Shown one piece after another: positions 34,867-46,370 of a DNA stretch of 64,000 nt. A program made the translations under genes and the position numbers. The DNA is from Isoetes taiwanensis (taxonomy: Eukaryota; Streptophyta; Lycopodiopsida; Isoetales; Isoetaceae): assembly GCA_021234155.1 (NCBI GenBank), contig JAJEKV010000155.1, positions 728,863-792,862 on the forward strand. The letters are read 5' to 3'. The number at the start of each line of letters is the position of its first letter. The first letter of the stretch is position 1. The notes below the pieces were generated by a model that saw only the letters and a program-made list of their open reading frames with translations, ran no database searches and was not told the origin of the DNA.

Positions 34867-35748
34867 ACAGAAAAGCAGAAAAAAGACAAAATGCAAAAAT
34901 TTGCTTTGAATGACTCTCAGGTCATTAATAATTTAGAATGGCTGACTAAAAACTTCTATATTTCGGGTGTTGATAAAGCTTCAAACAACCCGGCTTTCAT
35001 TTGCCCAAAGCATATTAGGGAAATGGCTCTAAAAAGACTGAATAGTACTGACTTTTTGCCTATGGGAGCAGAGAATGAAGAATTAAAAAAGGAATTAATT
35101 AGGGAGATTCAAAATTGCATGGAGATCCCCAATATAGAATCAGAGAAGCTCCCTTATTTACTTGGAATCTTTAAAGCTCACAAAAATGACTACCGTTGGA
35201 TTACTAATGCACACGGCTCCCTCTACACAGAAATGGCAGATACTATTACTGCTGTCCTTAATTCGATAGTGGAGATGTGGCCTGAAATTTCAAAAGACAT
35301 ATGTTCTAATATTAACACTTTGCTACCCGGGAAAGTTAACTTCAACTGGATGGTAAACTCCATTTATGATGTGGTACTTAACCTACCAGGAAAAATTGAG
35401 GATGTATATGTTGCCGACATCACAAAATGCTATGAGAGCATCCCAATACAAGGGGATAAAGGCATCTGCAGAATATCCGAATTGGTGGCAAATGCTGCCT
35501 GGGGTTACATGAAAAGTCAAAACAAGAGACATGAACTTTGGATTAAAAGTTCAAACAATGGTAAAATAACAGCAAAGTGGTTCAAAATAGCTCCACAAGG
35601 CAAATGTTGGGCTTTTATGAGCAAAAGTAAGTTTGTTCGAGCAAATACCTGGTTACTTAGCAACTGCTATGTTAAGCTGGGAAACCACCTCTGGAAACAA
35701 GTCTGTGGAATCCCAATGGGATTTTCGTGCAGTCCGTGCTGGTGTAAT
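34864..35748 (+). CDS. PLE reverse transcriptase, N-terminal part to motif B
   Basis: Reverse transcriptase for target-primed copying of the element RNA. 295 codons belong to the element before the CACTA-like insert starts; the frame then runs on into transposon DNA. Visible blocks: VDKASNNPAFICPKHIR (residues 36-52, a PLE-typical N-terminal block); LPYLLGIFKAHKNDYRWITN (96-115, RT fingers); VADITKCYESIPIQGDKG (183-200, motif A, catalytic Asp at 185); and GIPMGFSCSPCWCN (282-295, motif B). Motif C (YMDD) lies beyond the insert at 43,748. The wording CYESIP and GIPMG..CSP.WCN fits Athena/Coprina-type PLEs better than LINE, LTR or telomerase RTs. Catalytic residues are intact; the gene is interrupted. 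Confidence 0.8.
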
Positions 35749-35987
35749 ACACAACAAGAAAAGGGTCATTTAGCGACGTCTATAGCGACGTCTGAGCGAC
35801 ATCTATCGACGACGACGGCGGTCGCCGCACGCCTCACGACGTCAGCAGACTATCGTCGCATCAAGCGACGTCGTCGTCGCATTGACGACGAAAAGGCCGT
35901 CGACGCTACAGCGTGACGTCGACGCCGCCGTCGCCAGATCGAGCGTCAGATCGGGCGTGGACGTCGCCGCTGCGGACGTGGTGTACT

Positions 35988-36056
35988 GAAAAAAAAAAAA
36001 TAAAAAAAAATTAAAAAAAAAAAAATTAAAAAAAAAATAAAAAAAAGGAAAGAATT
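35988..36056. repeat. A/T low-complexity tract
   Basis: A-runs broken by single or paired T, just inside the left subterminal repeats of the CACTA-like element. Confidence 0.95.
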
Positions 36057-36732
36057 TTAATAGTTAGTTACAATATCATATACAAGAGGCAAGAGGCGAA
36101 GTAGTGGCTATCTTTACGTGTTCCCGTTAGGGGAAAACCCGATAGCCAATTCTATAACAATACGACCAATATTAGACAATGATATTGAAAGTTAACGTGA
36201 ACTAAGAGTTTATAGCACTTACGAATCTATGTAAAAAGCCTTTTAAGCCGCCAAACTCAAGTGAGACTAATTCGCTTGCTTGAAGTTGCCTTGGCGCCAG
36301 GCGAGGCGATGTTTTTCTTGGAATCCTTTGCACGCTCGAAAGTGATCCGATTGCAAGGAATACAACATGACAAGTTAAATGTCTTATTTCAATTGAACGA
36401 ATGGCAACAAATAACAAATACCTTGATATCTTCCTTATGGACAGATTAAAAGTGGTTTAGGACCTTTGACCAATCGCCTCCCAATTTTTTTTGGCATTCG
36501 ACTTCAATTTTGCAATCACTCTTTGCCTTTTCTATAAATCGATAGATTAACACAAAACAAAAGAATAAAATAAGACTATGACTAGGTCATGTACCTTCTT
36601 TTTCGGGCAGCTCCCCATCATCGAAAATGAGCCCCTTCCAACCGATTAGTCGGATTAAAAGCCAGAGTTGGCTAACATACGCTTTAGGGTTATAAGCCAG
36701 ATTTGGCCACCCCTACCTAAGAATTACAAGAA

Positions 36733-37018
36733 AAGTCGACTTGGACCCGAACACACAGTCGCGCCTCCACTGTAGTGGAGCCTACCGCGCCCCTTGAACA
36801 AGCCACTACAATTTTATTTTTAAACCTAAAATAACAAGTGGTCAGGACTTGAACCCTGCACGCGGCCCTCCACTCTAGGTGGAGCCTACCGCGTTCCTTG
36901 AACAAGCCACTCCTTAACCTAGGAAAATATATGATCGTAGTGAAGTGGACTTCTCAACCCGGGTATTATGGTCCTCCCCACTCTAGGTGGAGCCGACCGC
37001 GCCCTTGAACAAGCCACT
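36733..37018 (-). repeat. three tRNA-like units in tandem
   Basis: Minus-strand units at 36,733-36,807, 36,836-36,911 and 36,943-37,018 each start AGTGGCTTGTTCAAGG, continue CGCGGTAGGCTCCAC (CGGTCGG in one) into a GTGGAG hairpin arm, and end near a T-arm/B-box-like word. The middle unit has GGTTCAAGTCC followed by TGACCACT, pairing with the initial AGTGG like an acceptor stem. Size (about 75 nt) and layout resemble a tRNA or a tRNA-derived SINE head. Divergence in the 3' halves makes function doubtful. No standard anticodon arm is clear. Confidence 0.5.
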
Positions 37019-37139
37019 CCATCAATTTTTTTAACCCGCTTTAAAATTATAAAAAATAAAATGCAAGCGATCAACTTACCAAAAGAAGGACGTGTGTAAC
37101 AAGATCCCGACGTCCAAATCGAAATAGAAAGCAACAAAG

Positions 37140-37490
37140 AGTTAGAAGAATAAGAACAACGGAAAAAAAAAATCAAGAAGAAAAAAAAAAAAAAAAAAAA
37201 AAAAAAAGAAGATGAAGAAATAGTAAAACAAGAAAGAAAAAAAAAAATGAATGAATCAAAGAAGAAGAGAAGGGTGGGAGAAAGAAGAGAAGGGGAAAGA
37301 GGAGAAAAAGAAATTAGGGAAGAAAGAGAAGAATGGAAGAAATAAGAGAATGAAATGGAAGAAGATAGAAGAATGGAAGAATGGAAGAGTGAAATAAGGA
37401 AGAATCAAGAAAGAAATGAGGAAAGAAGGAAAAAGAAGAAGAATGAAGAAACAAGAAGAAGAAAAAGAAGGAAAGAGATAGAAAAAAATT
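37140..37490 (+). repeat. 350-bp polypurine (GA-rich) tract
   Basis: Almost entirely A and G on the plus strand (GAAGAA, AAGAAA words) with only scattered T. Open frames across it are artefacts of composition. Such tracts can form triplex DNA. It lies inside the CACTA-like element. Confidence 0.9.
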
Positions 37491-38017
37491 TGAAATCTAC
37501 ACTAAATCATTCAATCCAAAAACCATTCAATCCAAAACCATGATCTACTAACCTTAAAAAGAGTGCTTGCAAGTCGCTCAAGGTCGAAGATACCAAGATC
37601 GCCCAAAATAGTCGATAGAAGGAAGCCTAGGAATGGTCCCTAAAAAGACGGCCCGCGGATCTGTAAAACACACTGGCCGCAGATGCGACGTCAGCGACGT
37701 CAAATGCGATATGACGTAATTTTGAAATCAGATATACGATTTCAAAATCGTAACTATATAATAATCATTTCAAAATCGATATACGGCTTAACGTCGCATG
37801 CGACGGTCCGCTGACGTATTTTGTTATAGCGACGCCTAACACTTTTAATTTTTGGTGCCTTTTTTCATCCGATGGTCATGAAAGTTTGTCCTTATGCTAA
37901 TTTGGACATTCCCGAGCCATATATGCGTATAAAATCGTGATTCCGGATTTAACCAATCTTCTATTGCTACTACTTACGAATGTTTGAGCCTCCGTGGCAT
38001 GTTTGAGCCTGGGTGGC
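37491..38017. other. CACTA interior with GACGTC palindromes
   Basis: 37,680-37,835 repeats the subterminal vocabulary (GATGCGACGTCAGCGACGTC, TAACGTCGCATGCGACG, TTGTTATAGCGACG), with two ATTTCAAAATCG palindromic words between. This could be the old end of a smaller element now buried inside. No gene seen. Confidence 0.5.
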
Positions 38018-41000
38018 GGTTTGATAAGTTCTCCTGGACGGATGTTGGATTTTTGGTCCTTATCGAACGAGGGCCCTTGAACGAAGGATTCAATGGTCGG
38101 ATAGGGGAACCGAGATCCCGGAGTGTGGTCTTTAGCATACGGGCCCCGGGAGCCGCCAGAAAGGCTACCTTGGGAAACTTTTTGGGCTCGCCTCTTGGGG
38201 TTCGGACTCTCCCCTCAGAATGAGACGGCCTTTGCAAGGTCCCGCCTTGTTTGATCTTGGGCAAGTGTGCTGCCCTACTGCCTCAACAACAGTCCTCCCC
38301 GGACCGCTCTAATGCAAACACTTTGATCTAAACCTTGTCCGAAATTTTGAAAACTGGCCTGTATGTTGGCGATGACTTAGGAAGCTCACGACAAAAAAAA
38401 TCAGAATTTAATTCCATACTATGCATTAATTACGAATTTATGAATGTCTTGCTATACAAAAAGTCGCCTTTTACTTAACCGCCACAACGGGAGGAGTACA
38501 GATCCAAACTCCATTCCGGCCGGGCCCTTGCTTCGCTTCAATCGCATCTTATCGCCAAGTCCCAAGTGCAAAGGACTAAAACTCGCACCCAAAAACGCAA
38601 ACCCCGCTAGAACCCCGCGCAACTCATAGGGTTTTACGCCGGAGGCTCTATCCTTGTCGATTCGACTAGGACCTTTGCGCCGTGTCTTGACGAGAGAGGG
38701 GTGTTGACGCCAGAAAGCACGGACCCTAAAACCACCTGGAAGCAAATTTTGCCCCAAAAGTCCTCTCCCCGGCGGTCCCCGGCAACGGACGGGCAACTTC
38801 CCCTCTCCTAATCGTGATTCTGCTCGCCAATGGACTCGGAATGTTGACATTGTCCCCGGGACCAAGTTTCATGGCCAAAGGACCACCCCTTCTCGAGGAA
38901 GCGCCAAACTATCTCATGTCCAACACACTCGTAGTCAATTGGCCTAGGAGGTGGTCATCGAATACCGCAACGTAGGGCGTAAGTGTTTTTTTCTTTTGCA
39001 AAACTGACCGCAACTTGGTCTCTAGGGTAATTTCGCCCCTGGACGATGTGGCTAAGTCGAATCGCCATTCCGAGCCTCCGCAATGTCCGAACGACAAAAC
39101 ACTTTGGTTTCTACACGGCCGACCGCGGGACGCCGCGGTTTGATAAGTTCTCACCTGACGGATGTTGAATTTTTTTTGACCTTATCGGTGACAAAGGCCC
39201 TTGAACGGGATTCAACGGCCGGATAGGGGAACCAGATCCGGAGTGTGGTCTTTAGCGTATGGCCCCCTGGGAGCGCCGCCAGAAAGGCTGCCTCGAAACT
39301 TTTTGGGGCTCGGGCCTCTGGGTTCGGACTCTCCCTATAATGAGAGCGGCCTTGCAAGGTCCTCGCCTTGTTTGACTTGGGCAAGTGTGCCGCCGCCCAA
39401 CAACAGCTTCCCTGACCGCTCTAATGCAAACACTTTGATCTAAACCTTTGTCCGGAAATTTTGAAAACTGCCTGTATGTTGGCGATGACTTAGGAAGCCC
39501 ACGACAAAAATCAGAATTTAATTCCGCACTATGCATTAATTACGAATTTATGAATGTCTTGCTACGCAAAGTCAGCCCCTTTACTTAACCGCCACAACGG
39601 GAGGAGTACAGATCCAAACTCCATTCCGCAGCCTCTTTGCTTCGCTTCAATCAGATCTTATCGCCAAGTCCCAAGTGCAAAGGACCAAAAAACTAAGACC
39701 CAAAACGCAAACCCCGCTAGAACCCGGCAACTCATAGGGTTTACGCTTTGAGGCTCTATCCTTGTCGATTCGACTAGGACCTTCTTGCCGTGTCTTGACG
39801 TAGAGGGGGTGTTGACGCCGTGAGCACCGGACCCTAAAACCACCCGGAAGCGCTTTTGCCCCAAAAAGTCCTCTCCCCGGGCCCCGGCGACGGACGGGCA
39901 ACTTCCCTCTCCGGAATGTGGATTCGCTCTGCCAATGGACTCTAACGTCGACATTGCCCCTGGGAACCAAGTTTCATGCCCAAAAGACCACCCCTTCTCG
40001 AGGTAGCGGCCAAACTATCTCATGTCCAACACACCGTAGAAATAATTGGCCTAGGAGGTGGTCGTCAATACCGCAACGTAGGGCGAAGTGTTTTTTCTTT
40101 GCAAAACCGACCGCAAACTTGGTCTCTAGGGTAATTTCGCCCCCTGACGATGTGGCGCGGTCGAATCGCCATTCCGAGCCTCCGCAATGTCCGAACGACA
40201 AAACACTTTGGTTTCTACACCTGCGACCGCAGACGCCACTGGTTTGATAAGTTCCTCACCGACGGATGTTGGATTTTTTGACCTTATCGAGACAGGCCCT
40301 GAACGGCGGGATTCAACGGTCGGATAGGGGAACCGAGATCCCGGAGTGTGGTCTTTAGCGACGGCCCCCCCCGAGAGCCGCCAGAAAGGCGCCTCGAAAA
40401 ACTTTTTGGGCCGCCTTGGGTCCCGGACTCTCCCCTAATGAGGTGGCCCCTTGCAAGGTCCTGGCCTTGTTTGACTTTGGGCAAAAGTGTGCCAGCCCAA
40501 CAACAGCTGCCCTGACCGTTCTAATGCAAACACTTTGATCTAAACCTTGTCCAAAATTTTGAAAACCGGGCTCGTATGTTGGCTTTATGACTTAGGAAGC
40601 CTCACGACAAAAATCAGAATTTAATTCGCATTTTTATGCATTAATTACGAATTTATGAATGTCTTGCTATCGCAAAAGCCGCCTTTACTTAACCGCCACA
40701 ACGGAGGGGAGTACGTGATCCAAACTCATTCCGGGCCTCCCCTTGCTTCATTCTTCAATCAACTGATCTTTATCGCCAAGTCCTGCGTGCAAAGGACCAA
40801 AATCCTAAGACTCCAAAAACGCAAAACCCTCGCTAGAACCCCGGCAACTCATAGGGGTTTACGCCGGGAGGCTCTATCCTTGTCGATTCGACCAGACCTT
40901 GGACCTTTCCGTCTTGACGTAGAGGGGGTGTTGACGCCAGAGCACCTTAACCCTAAAACCACATGGAAGCAGCTTTTGCCCCAAAAGTCCTCTCCCAAAG

Positions 41001-42860
41001 GCCCTCGGGCGACGACGGCAACTTCCCTCTCCGAATCGGATTCGCTCTCGCCAATGGACTCTAATGTCGATTATTGCCCCGGGACCAAGTTTCATGGCCA
41101 AAAGACCACCCCCTTCTCGAGGTAGCCAAACTATCTCATTTCCAAATACACTCGTAGTCAATTGGCCTAGGAGGTGGTCGCCGAATATCGCAACGAGGGC
41201 GAAGTGTTTTTTCTTTTGCAAAACCGACCCGCGTAACTTAGTCTCTAGGGTAATTTCGGCCTCCCGGACGATGTGGCGAAGTTGAATCGCCATTCCCAGA
41301 GCTCCCGCATGTCCGAACGACAAAACACTTTGGTTTCTACACTACCGACCGCAGACGCTTCGGTTGGTTTGATAAGTTCTCACCTGACCGGATGTTGGAT
41401 TTTTTTGGACCTTATCGGAGACAGGCTCCTTGAACGGGGATTCAACGGTCGGATAGGGGAACCGAGATCCCGAGAGTGGTCTTTAGCGCATCGCCCCCGG
41501 GAGCGCCGCCAGAAAGGTCACCTTCGGAAACTTTTTTTGGGCTCGCCTTCTTGGGTCCTGGACTTTCCCCTAATGAGACGCCTTGCAAGGTCCCGGCCTT
41601 GTTTGACTTTGGGCAAGTGTGCCACCCACCCCCAACAACAGTTTTCCCGACCGCTCTAATGCAAACACTTTGATCTAAACCTTGTCCGGAATTTTGAAAA
41701 CCGCCCAGTTGTTACGATGACTTAGGAAGCTCACGAAAAAAATCAGAATTTAATTCCATACTATGCATTAATTACTTAATTTATGAATGTCTTGCTACCG
41801 CAAAAGCAGCCCTTTAATTCTAACCACCACAACGGAGGAGTACAGATCCAAACTCCATTCCGGCTGGTTCCCTTGCTTCGCTTCAATCGTGATCTTTATC
41901 GCCAAGTCCCAAGTGCAAAGGGACCAAAATCGGCACCCCAAAACGCAAACCCCGCTAGAACCCGGACAACTCATAGGGTTTACGCCGAGGCTCTCTATCC
42001 TTGTCGATTCGACTAGGACCTTTGCGCCCGTCTTGACGTGAGGGGGGGTGTTGACGCCAGAGCACTGGACCCTAGAAACCACCTCGGAAGCAGCCTTTGC
42101 CCCAAAAGTCCTCTCCTCGAAGGCCCGGGCGACGGACGGCAACTTCCCCTCTCCCATCGTGGATTCGCTCGCCAATGGACTCCTAACGCCAACATTGCCC
42201 CGGGACCAAGTTTCATGGCCAAAAAGACCACCCCTTCTAGGTAGCCAAACTATCTCATTTCCAACACACTCGTGAAGTAATTGGCCTAGAGGTGGTCGCC
42301 GCACACCGCAACGAGGGGCGTGGGGTGTTTCTTTGCAAAACCCACCGCAAGTAAACTTGGTCTCTAGGGTAATTTCGGCTCCCTGACGATAGGGCTAAGT
42401 CGAATCGCCATTCCGTGAGCTCCTCGCAATGTCCTAACAACAAAACACTTTTGGTTTCTAAGCACGGCCGGGCCGCTAGACGCCAAGGTTTGATAAGTTC
42501 TCCCTGACGGATGTTGGATTTTTGACCTTTATCGAGCCAGGGCCTTGAGCGAAGGGATTCAATCCGGCCTGGATAGGAAACCGAGATCCCGGCGTGGTCT
42601 TTAGCACGTCTCCCGAGGAGCCGTGAAAGGCAGCCCGAAACTTTTGTGCCTGGGTTCGTCTTGGACTCTAATGAGGCGTCTTGCAAGGTCCTGGCCTTGT
42701 TTGATTCTGGGCAAGGTGCTGCCTCACGCCAACACCAGTCAGCCTTTGACCGCATTTCAATGCAAACACTTTGATCTAAAACCTCGGTTCGAAATTTTGA
42801 AAACCGGCATGTACGCTATGGCGACTTAGAAGCCTGCTGACAAAAAATCAGAATTTAATT
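38018..42860. repeat. 1.12-kb tandem repeat, about 4.3 units
   Basis: Units start at GGTTTGATAAGTTCTC: 38,018, 39,138, 40,241, 41,366 and 42,487 (spacings 1,120, 1,103, 1,125 and 1,121), the last truncated at about 42,860. Each contains TTTAGC near GGAGTGTGGTC, AATGCAAACACTTTGATCTA, a CAGAATTTAATTCC..ATGCATTAATTAC block and CATGGCCAAA-type words. Units differ mainly by small indels, so frames do not persist; similar minus-strand peptides (DDHLLGQLTTSV, ITLETKL) recur in each but match nothing I know. They are interior satellite-like repeats of the CACTA-like element. Confidence 0.92.
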
Positions 42861-43389
42861 CCTTACTATGTACACTATATAAATTTATGAATGTCTTGCT
42901 ACTTCAACAACAGCCGCCAGACTGCTCCAATGCTATCACCTATTTGATCGAACTTTATCCCGGGAATTCTAAAATTTGCTCAGATGTTGGGATGACTTAG
43001 AAGCCAACCGACAAAAATCAGAATTTAATTCCATACCATGGCCACCATGAATTTGGCGAAGCATGAATGCAAAAGAACGTGATGTAATCCAAAAATTTCG
43101 TGATCAAAAAGGTGAAATTTTTGACATGGTGCAACGTACCGGGTGTGGACATGAGAAAACATTTCACTAGGAATATGCAGTGTTGGTGCACGATGAAATA
43201 GTCTGAAGCCCTCCAGAGTTCACATGCCGCCACAAAGTTCTTGGCTTTGGCTGGCCCGCGATGGACGAAAGCAATTTCCAAACCACATGATTTGGCTCTT
43301 CCAATGGACTCGCATATCGACATTACCCCGGGACCAACTTCTCGTAATGAAGACCACCCTCATTCTCCAAAAGAACAAAGTACACTAGA
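42861..43389. repeat. diverged, internally deleted sixth repeat unit
   Basis: 42,900-43,040 resembles the TGCAAACACTTTGATC...CAGAATTTAATTCC part of the 1.12-kb unit. 43,283-43,375 resembles its CCAATGGACTC...CGGGACCAA part. The segment between is unrelated (includes a short minus-strand frame). Confidence 0.65.
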
Positions 43390-43654
43390 CGCCCGTCCTC
43401 ACAAGGACGCCACGGTCGCACGCCGACGTCACGCCGCCGACAAAGTGGCGCGACGATGCGACGCGGCTTTCAGTAGACGGGCTACCGGCGCGGATGATCT
43501 CGCCACGCCACGGTCGACGTCGCGACCACGCCGACGGTTCGGGCGACGCGGACGTCAAGATCGACGACGCAATACGTTATTATTTCATGACGCCACGCCG
43601 CGACGCACGCCACGCTGTGCCCCACGCCGCTAAATGTCCATTCTCTTTGTTGTG

Positions 43655-44140
43655 GGATATATACTTATATGTTTGAAGTCAATTTCCATTAAAACCTCGC
43701 CGTAAGGAAGGTTGAGGAGATCGTAATTATTCAAGTCCGTGTATAGATATATGGATGATCTCATTGCTATTAACCGCCTCTGATCAATGAGTTCTTAACC
43801 AAACGTGGAGCAAGGGGCTGAGCATGAACTACGATATATGATTCACAGGTCCTGTGGTGTACCAAGGAGGAAACATACTATTCTCAAACACTAAACCGCA
43901 TGTTTGGCAAAGAAAGTAAAATTTCCTTAACATGACACCCATTTTTCAATAAAGAATTTGGACTTTTCCTAAAGTTCATGAAGTATGATAAACGGGAGGT
44001 ATTGCTTATTTAAAGTTATGAAATTTCAGGCATGCATGTAGTCAGCAGGCCCTATTTTCAAGCTCGAATGTCATTTTATCTCAAACATGCCCTTTATAAA
44101 ATGCTAACCCGTTCTCTAGTTAAAAGCTAAAATTTATGGA
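43655..44140 (+). pseudogene. PLE reverse transcriptase, C-terminal part with YMDD
   Basis: This resumes the RT after the CACTA-like insert. The junction region reads like IYLAWFEVNFI in copy B; then VYRYMDDLIAIN (43,739-43,774) supplies RT motif C with the catalytic Asp pair at 43,754-43,759. Frames break soon after, and homology to copy B continues through blocks reading LNMTP and YDIYDLQ. About 220 codons' worth of DNA follows YMDD before the element ends, enough for an RT thumb; no GIY-YIG-type endonuclease motif was found in it. Confidence 0.75.
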
Positions 44141-44440
44141 CCTAAGGGAGTTAACAATGAATAACTTATCAAGAATGGTTTTGATAAACCGTAATCAAAA
44201 GGCGAGAATTTGTAATCATATTAGAGATGGGCAGCTCCCTGTCCGAAATATGATACCAAAGACACCATCAACTCATCAAAGATCTTTAAAGGTATTAATT
44301 TTCTTTTGGATACCCAAAATAAACTATGACGATGAAACCCCTATCAGAATAAGTAGGGTATACCCACTCGTGAGCCGCCGTGTGATGAATGTTACTTCAA
44401 ATAAATGCAAAAATAGTCCTACCTGTAGAGGTAGGATTTT
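44141..44440 (+). repeat. PLE 3' terminal region
   Basis: Conserved in copies A and B (54,195-54,510). It contains a short open stretch (RELTMNNLSRMVLI) and two hairpins: one following GAAA, with CCCCTA..TAGGG arms (44,336-44,361), and CCTACC..GGTAGG (44,419-44,435), then a T-run. The T-run directly abuts the 5' end of the next copy. Confidence 0.65.
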
Positions 44441-46370
44441 TTATTATCATATTCTAAATTGAATGGATGCATTCTTATTAGAGTTGAAAGAATTAAAGTT
44501 TACCTATATAAATTGTTAATACCGTGAAGACTTGCTGCATGCCTCTATTCCGTGATAAACACCGTGAGAATACTGGAGTTGCACTTTTGATACATACATA
44601 TTACTAGGTCAAGTTCAATTAATTTGGGCCTTAAGATGCTTTAATTTAAATATCTCCCATAGAGGGTTCATAACATTAAAGACCGCATTAGGGCATCGCT
44701 TCGAGACGACAGATGCAACCCTCGACCGGGTACTACAAGGCAGAGCTACCTAATTCTATGACCGGTTGGTATCTGCCTTGTGTATTCACTTTCTCAAAAA
44801 TGGGCTTTAACTCTACTGCATTCCAAAATTAGTTCTGATGATGACCTTGGAGTCATGTCGATACAAACAGTGGGAATGTGGAATTGCTTTAGAATCACTT
44901 CCAACTAAAAAATCTAAGTATGGAGAGGAGAGGCTAAGTAGAAGCTATGATACAAGATTCCAGGCTTCGCTTGATGGATACGCCGGGTTATCCTAATAAA
45001 AGAGGGAGCTTCATGAAGGCCAAACATCCTTCAGAGAAATGCCAAGACGAGCAAATGAAGCCGAGACCCAAGTGGAAGAAGATCTAATTTCTGATGATGA
45101 GGTCACCGTATACAAATATATCCGGTATAAAATAAGAGTTCAAAATGAGCGCATCTACGTAGCCTAATTTAGGCAGCTCAGAATAGCATAAGTCAACCCG
45201 CTCTAAGGACCTTTAAATTAACTTTGTTTCTACAGAAGAAACACATACAAGTATTCCCTTACATCGCCAGCATGGTTTTGAATGGTGCAGATGCACGAAG
45301 ACACAAAATGTGTGTCCCGTGAACCATCGGGAACCTTTGTAAAGCATGCCTAGATTGATTAAACAAATGATATATCTATGCTTTTTCATATCATTCGTGA
45401 TTAAAATACAGTAGGCTTACACTTTAAATAGTTACATGGGTATAAGATAATGTGTTTAGGATAGTATTATCCTTGTTTGATTTCTAGTTTTCCCTTTTGC
45501 TTTACTAAACCGAGCGTATGCGCTAATGGTTTCAGCAGATAAGCCAAGAATACCCAATGTACCTTCCGCCCTCGCCGCTTTTACCATTTTCATGCTAATT
45601 CAAGATTAATTGTCGCAGTAATGCGGTATTCTTTCTACTATTGTCCCTTTTGCTTTCGTATTGGTTTCGCTTAGAGGAGAACATGGATCAACAATGGGTC
45701 TCTACCGCTGCAAGATACACCAAAACGAAGCAATTTGAAGATACGTTGATAGTTGTCACCACAAGATTATTTCACGTGAACCTGCACTTTATGCCTTATG
45801 TCTATTCCGCCGCTATGGTATGTAACAGCTTGGACAGTCACTTTATTTTAATGGTTTTCATACAATGAAATCAAAATCGCTACACCTTTGGTATTGGTAA
45901 GCCCCCTTTGTTTTCGGAATAATATAAGAAAACTCACAGAACATATGACCTACCTATAGCACTCAAAGCTTTGAGGATCTCGTTTTGAAAATCTCTTCAT
46001 GAAATAATGTGATATACTTTCGTAAAGAACAAGTGTGCATAGATGCATTGTTTAAGCTTATTTTCGCTTACTCCATTGCCTTGCAATGCACGTTTGATAT
46101 GTCAGTCCAAAAATGTCTAAAAGCAATAGTTAATCTCTTATTAGCGAAGTGATTACCACGTATCACATTTGAGTCTATAAATGATAGGTAATCATGAAAC
46201 TTTAATGGTTAAACTCTAAGATATGGATACCCTTTAAAAATACTAAATGGAAAATATGGTTATACAATTGTGATTGAACCATAGTTGTAAATGCTACTTG
46301 ATGGGAGCATGTTAGAAAAACTCACATGCTGTAAAATAGGAACAAGACCCTATAATATGGGAAACTCCGC

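Larger units (their letters stand above)
35750..43654. mobile_element. CACTA-like DNA transposon, non-autonomous, 7.9 kb
   Basis: The left end reads CACAACAAGAAAAGGGTCAT then TTAGCGACG. The right end, reverse-complemented, reads CACAACAAAGAGAATGGACA then TTTAGCGGCG. Subterminal DNA at both ends is packed with GACGTC/GCGACG words (35,770-35,985; 43,390-43,630), the usual build of plant CACTA elements (canonical CACTACAAGAAAA). ATA flanks the left end, and ATA lies 2 bp beyond the right end, consistent with a 3-bp target duplication. The uninterrupted target is in copy B (about 53,733). No transposase frame is seen. The interior holds A-rich DNA, tRNA-like triplets, a polypurine tract and 1.12-kb tandem repeats. 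Confidence 0.8.
30150..44440 (+). mobile_element. Penelope-like retroelement, copy A (split by a CACTA-like insert)
   Basis: Copy A runs 30,150-35,749 and resumes at 43,655-44,440, about 6.4 kb once the 7.9-kb insert is removed. It begins after a T-run (TTATTATTATCATATTCTAATG) and ends in a CCTACC..GGTAGG hairpin plus T-rich stretch that directly abuts copy B, so the copies are head to tail. Layout: small leader ORF, exon 1, a 1.84-kb intron, exon 2 and further coding segments, then the RT. Features of Penelope-like elements (PLEs) are the RT wording, introns retained in a retroelement and the tandem arrangement. No GIY-YIG endonuclease was seen on either side of the RT, as in Athena/Coprina-type PLEs. 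Family assignment is by eye. Confidence 0.78.

Noticed and set aside
35749-35916. C-terminal 55 residues of the PLE RT frame after WCN, rich in Arg/Asp
   Set aside because: This is translation of CACTA-like terminal DNA (GACGTC repeats), not part of the RT.
36836-36911. Functional tRNA gene
   Set aside because: Acceptor-like ends and a B box are present, but the anticodon arm and A box do not fit a standard tRNA, and sister units are degraded.
37355-37543. Glu/Lys-rich 62-codon frame
   Set aside because: It is simply a translation of a polypurine tract.
37974-42755. Numerous 60-170-codon frames in the 1.12-kb repeats taken as genes
   Set aside because: They shift frame between repeat units, lie on both strands and have no start, motif or splice support.
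44825-44850. CTGATGATGA-type words in PLE copies considered as hammerhead ribozyme cores
   Set aside because: They lie in exon 1 and encode the acidic SSDDD/ISDDEE stretches; no GAAA box or pairing stems are at the right spacing.
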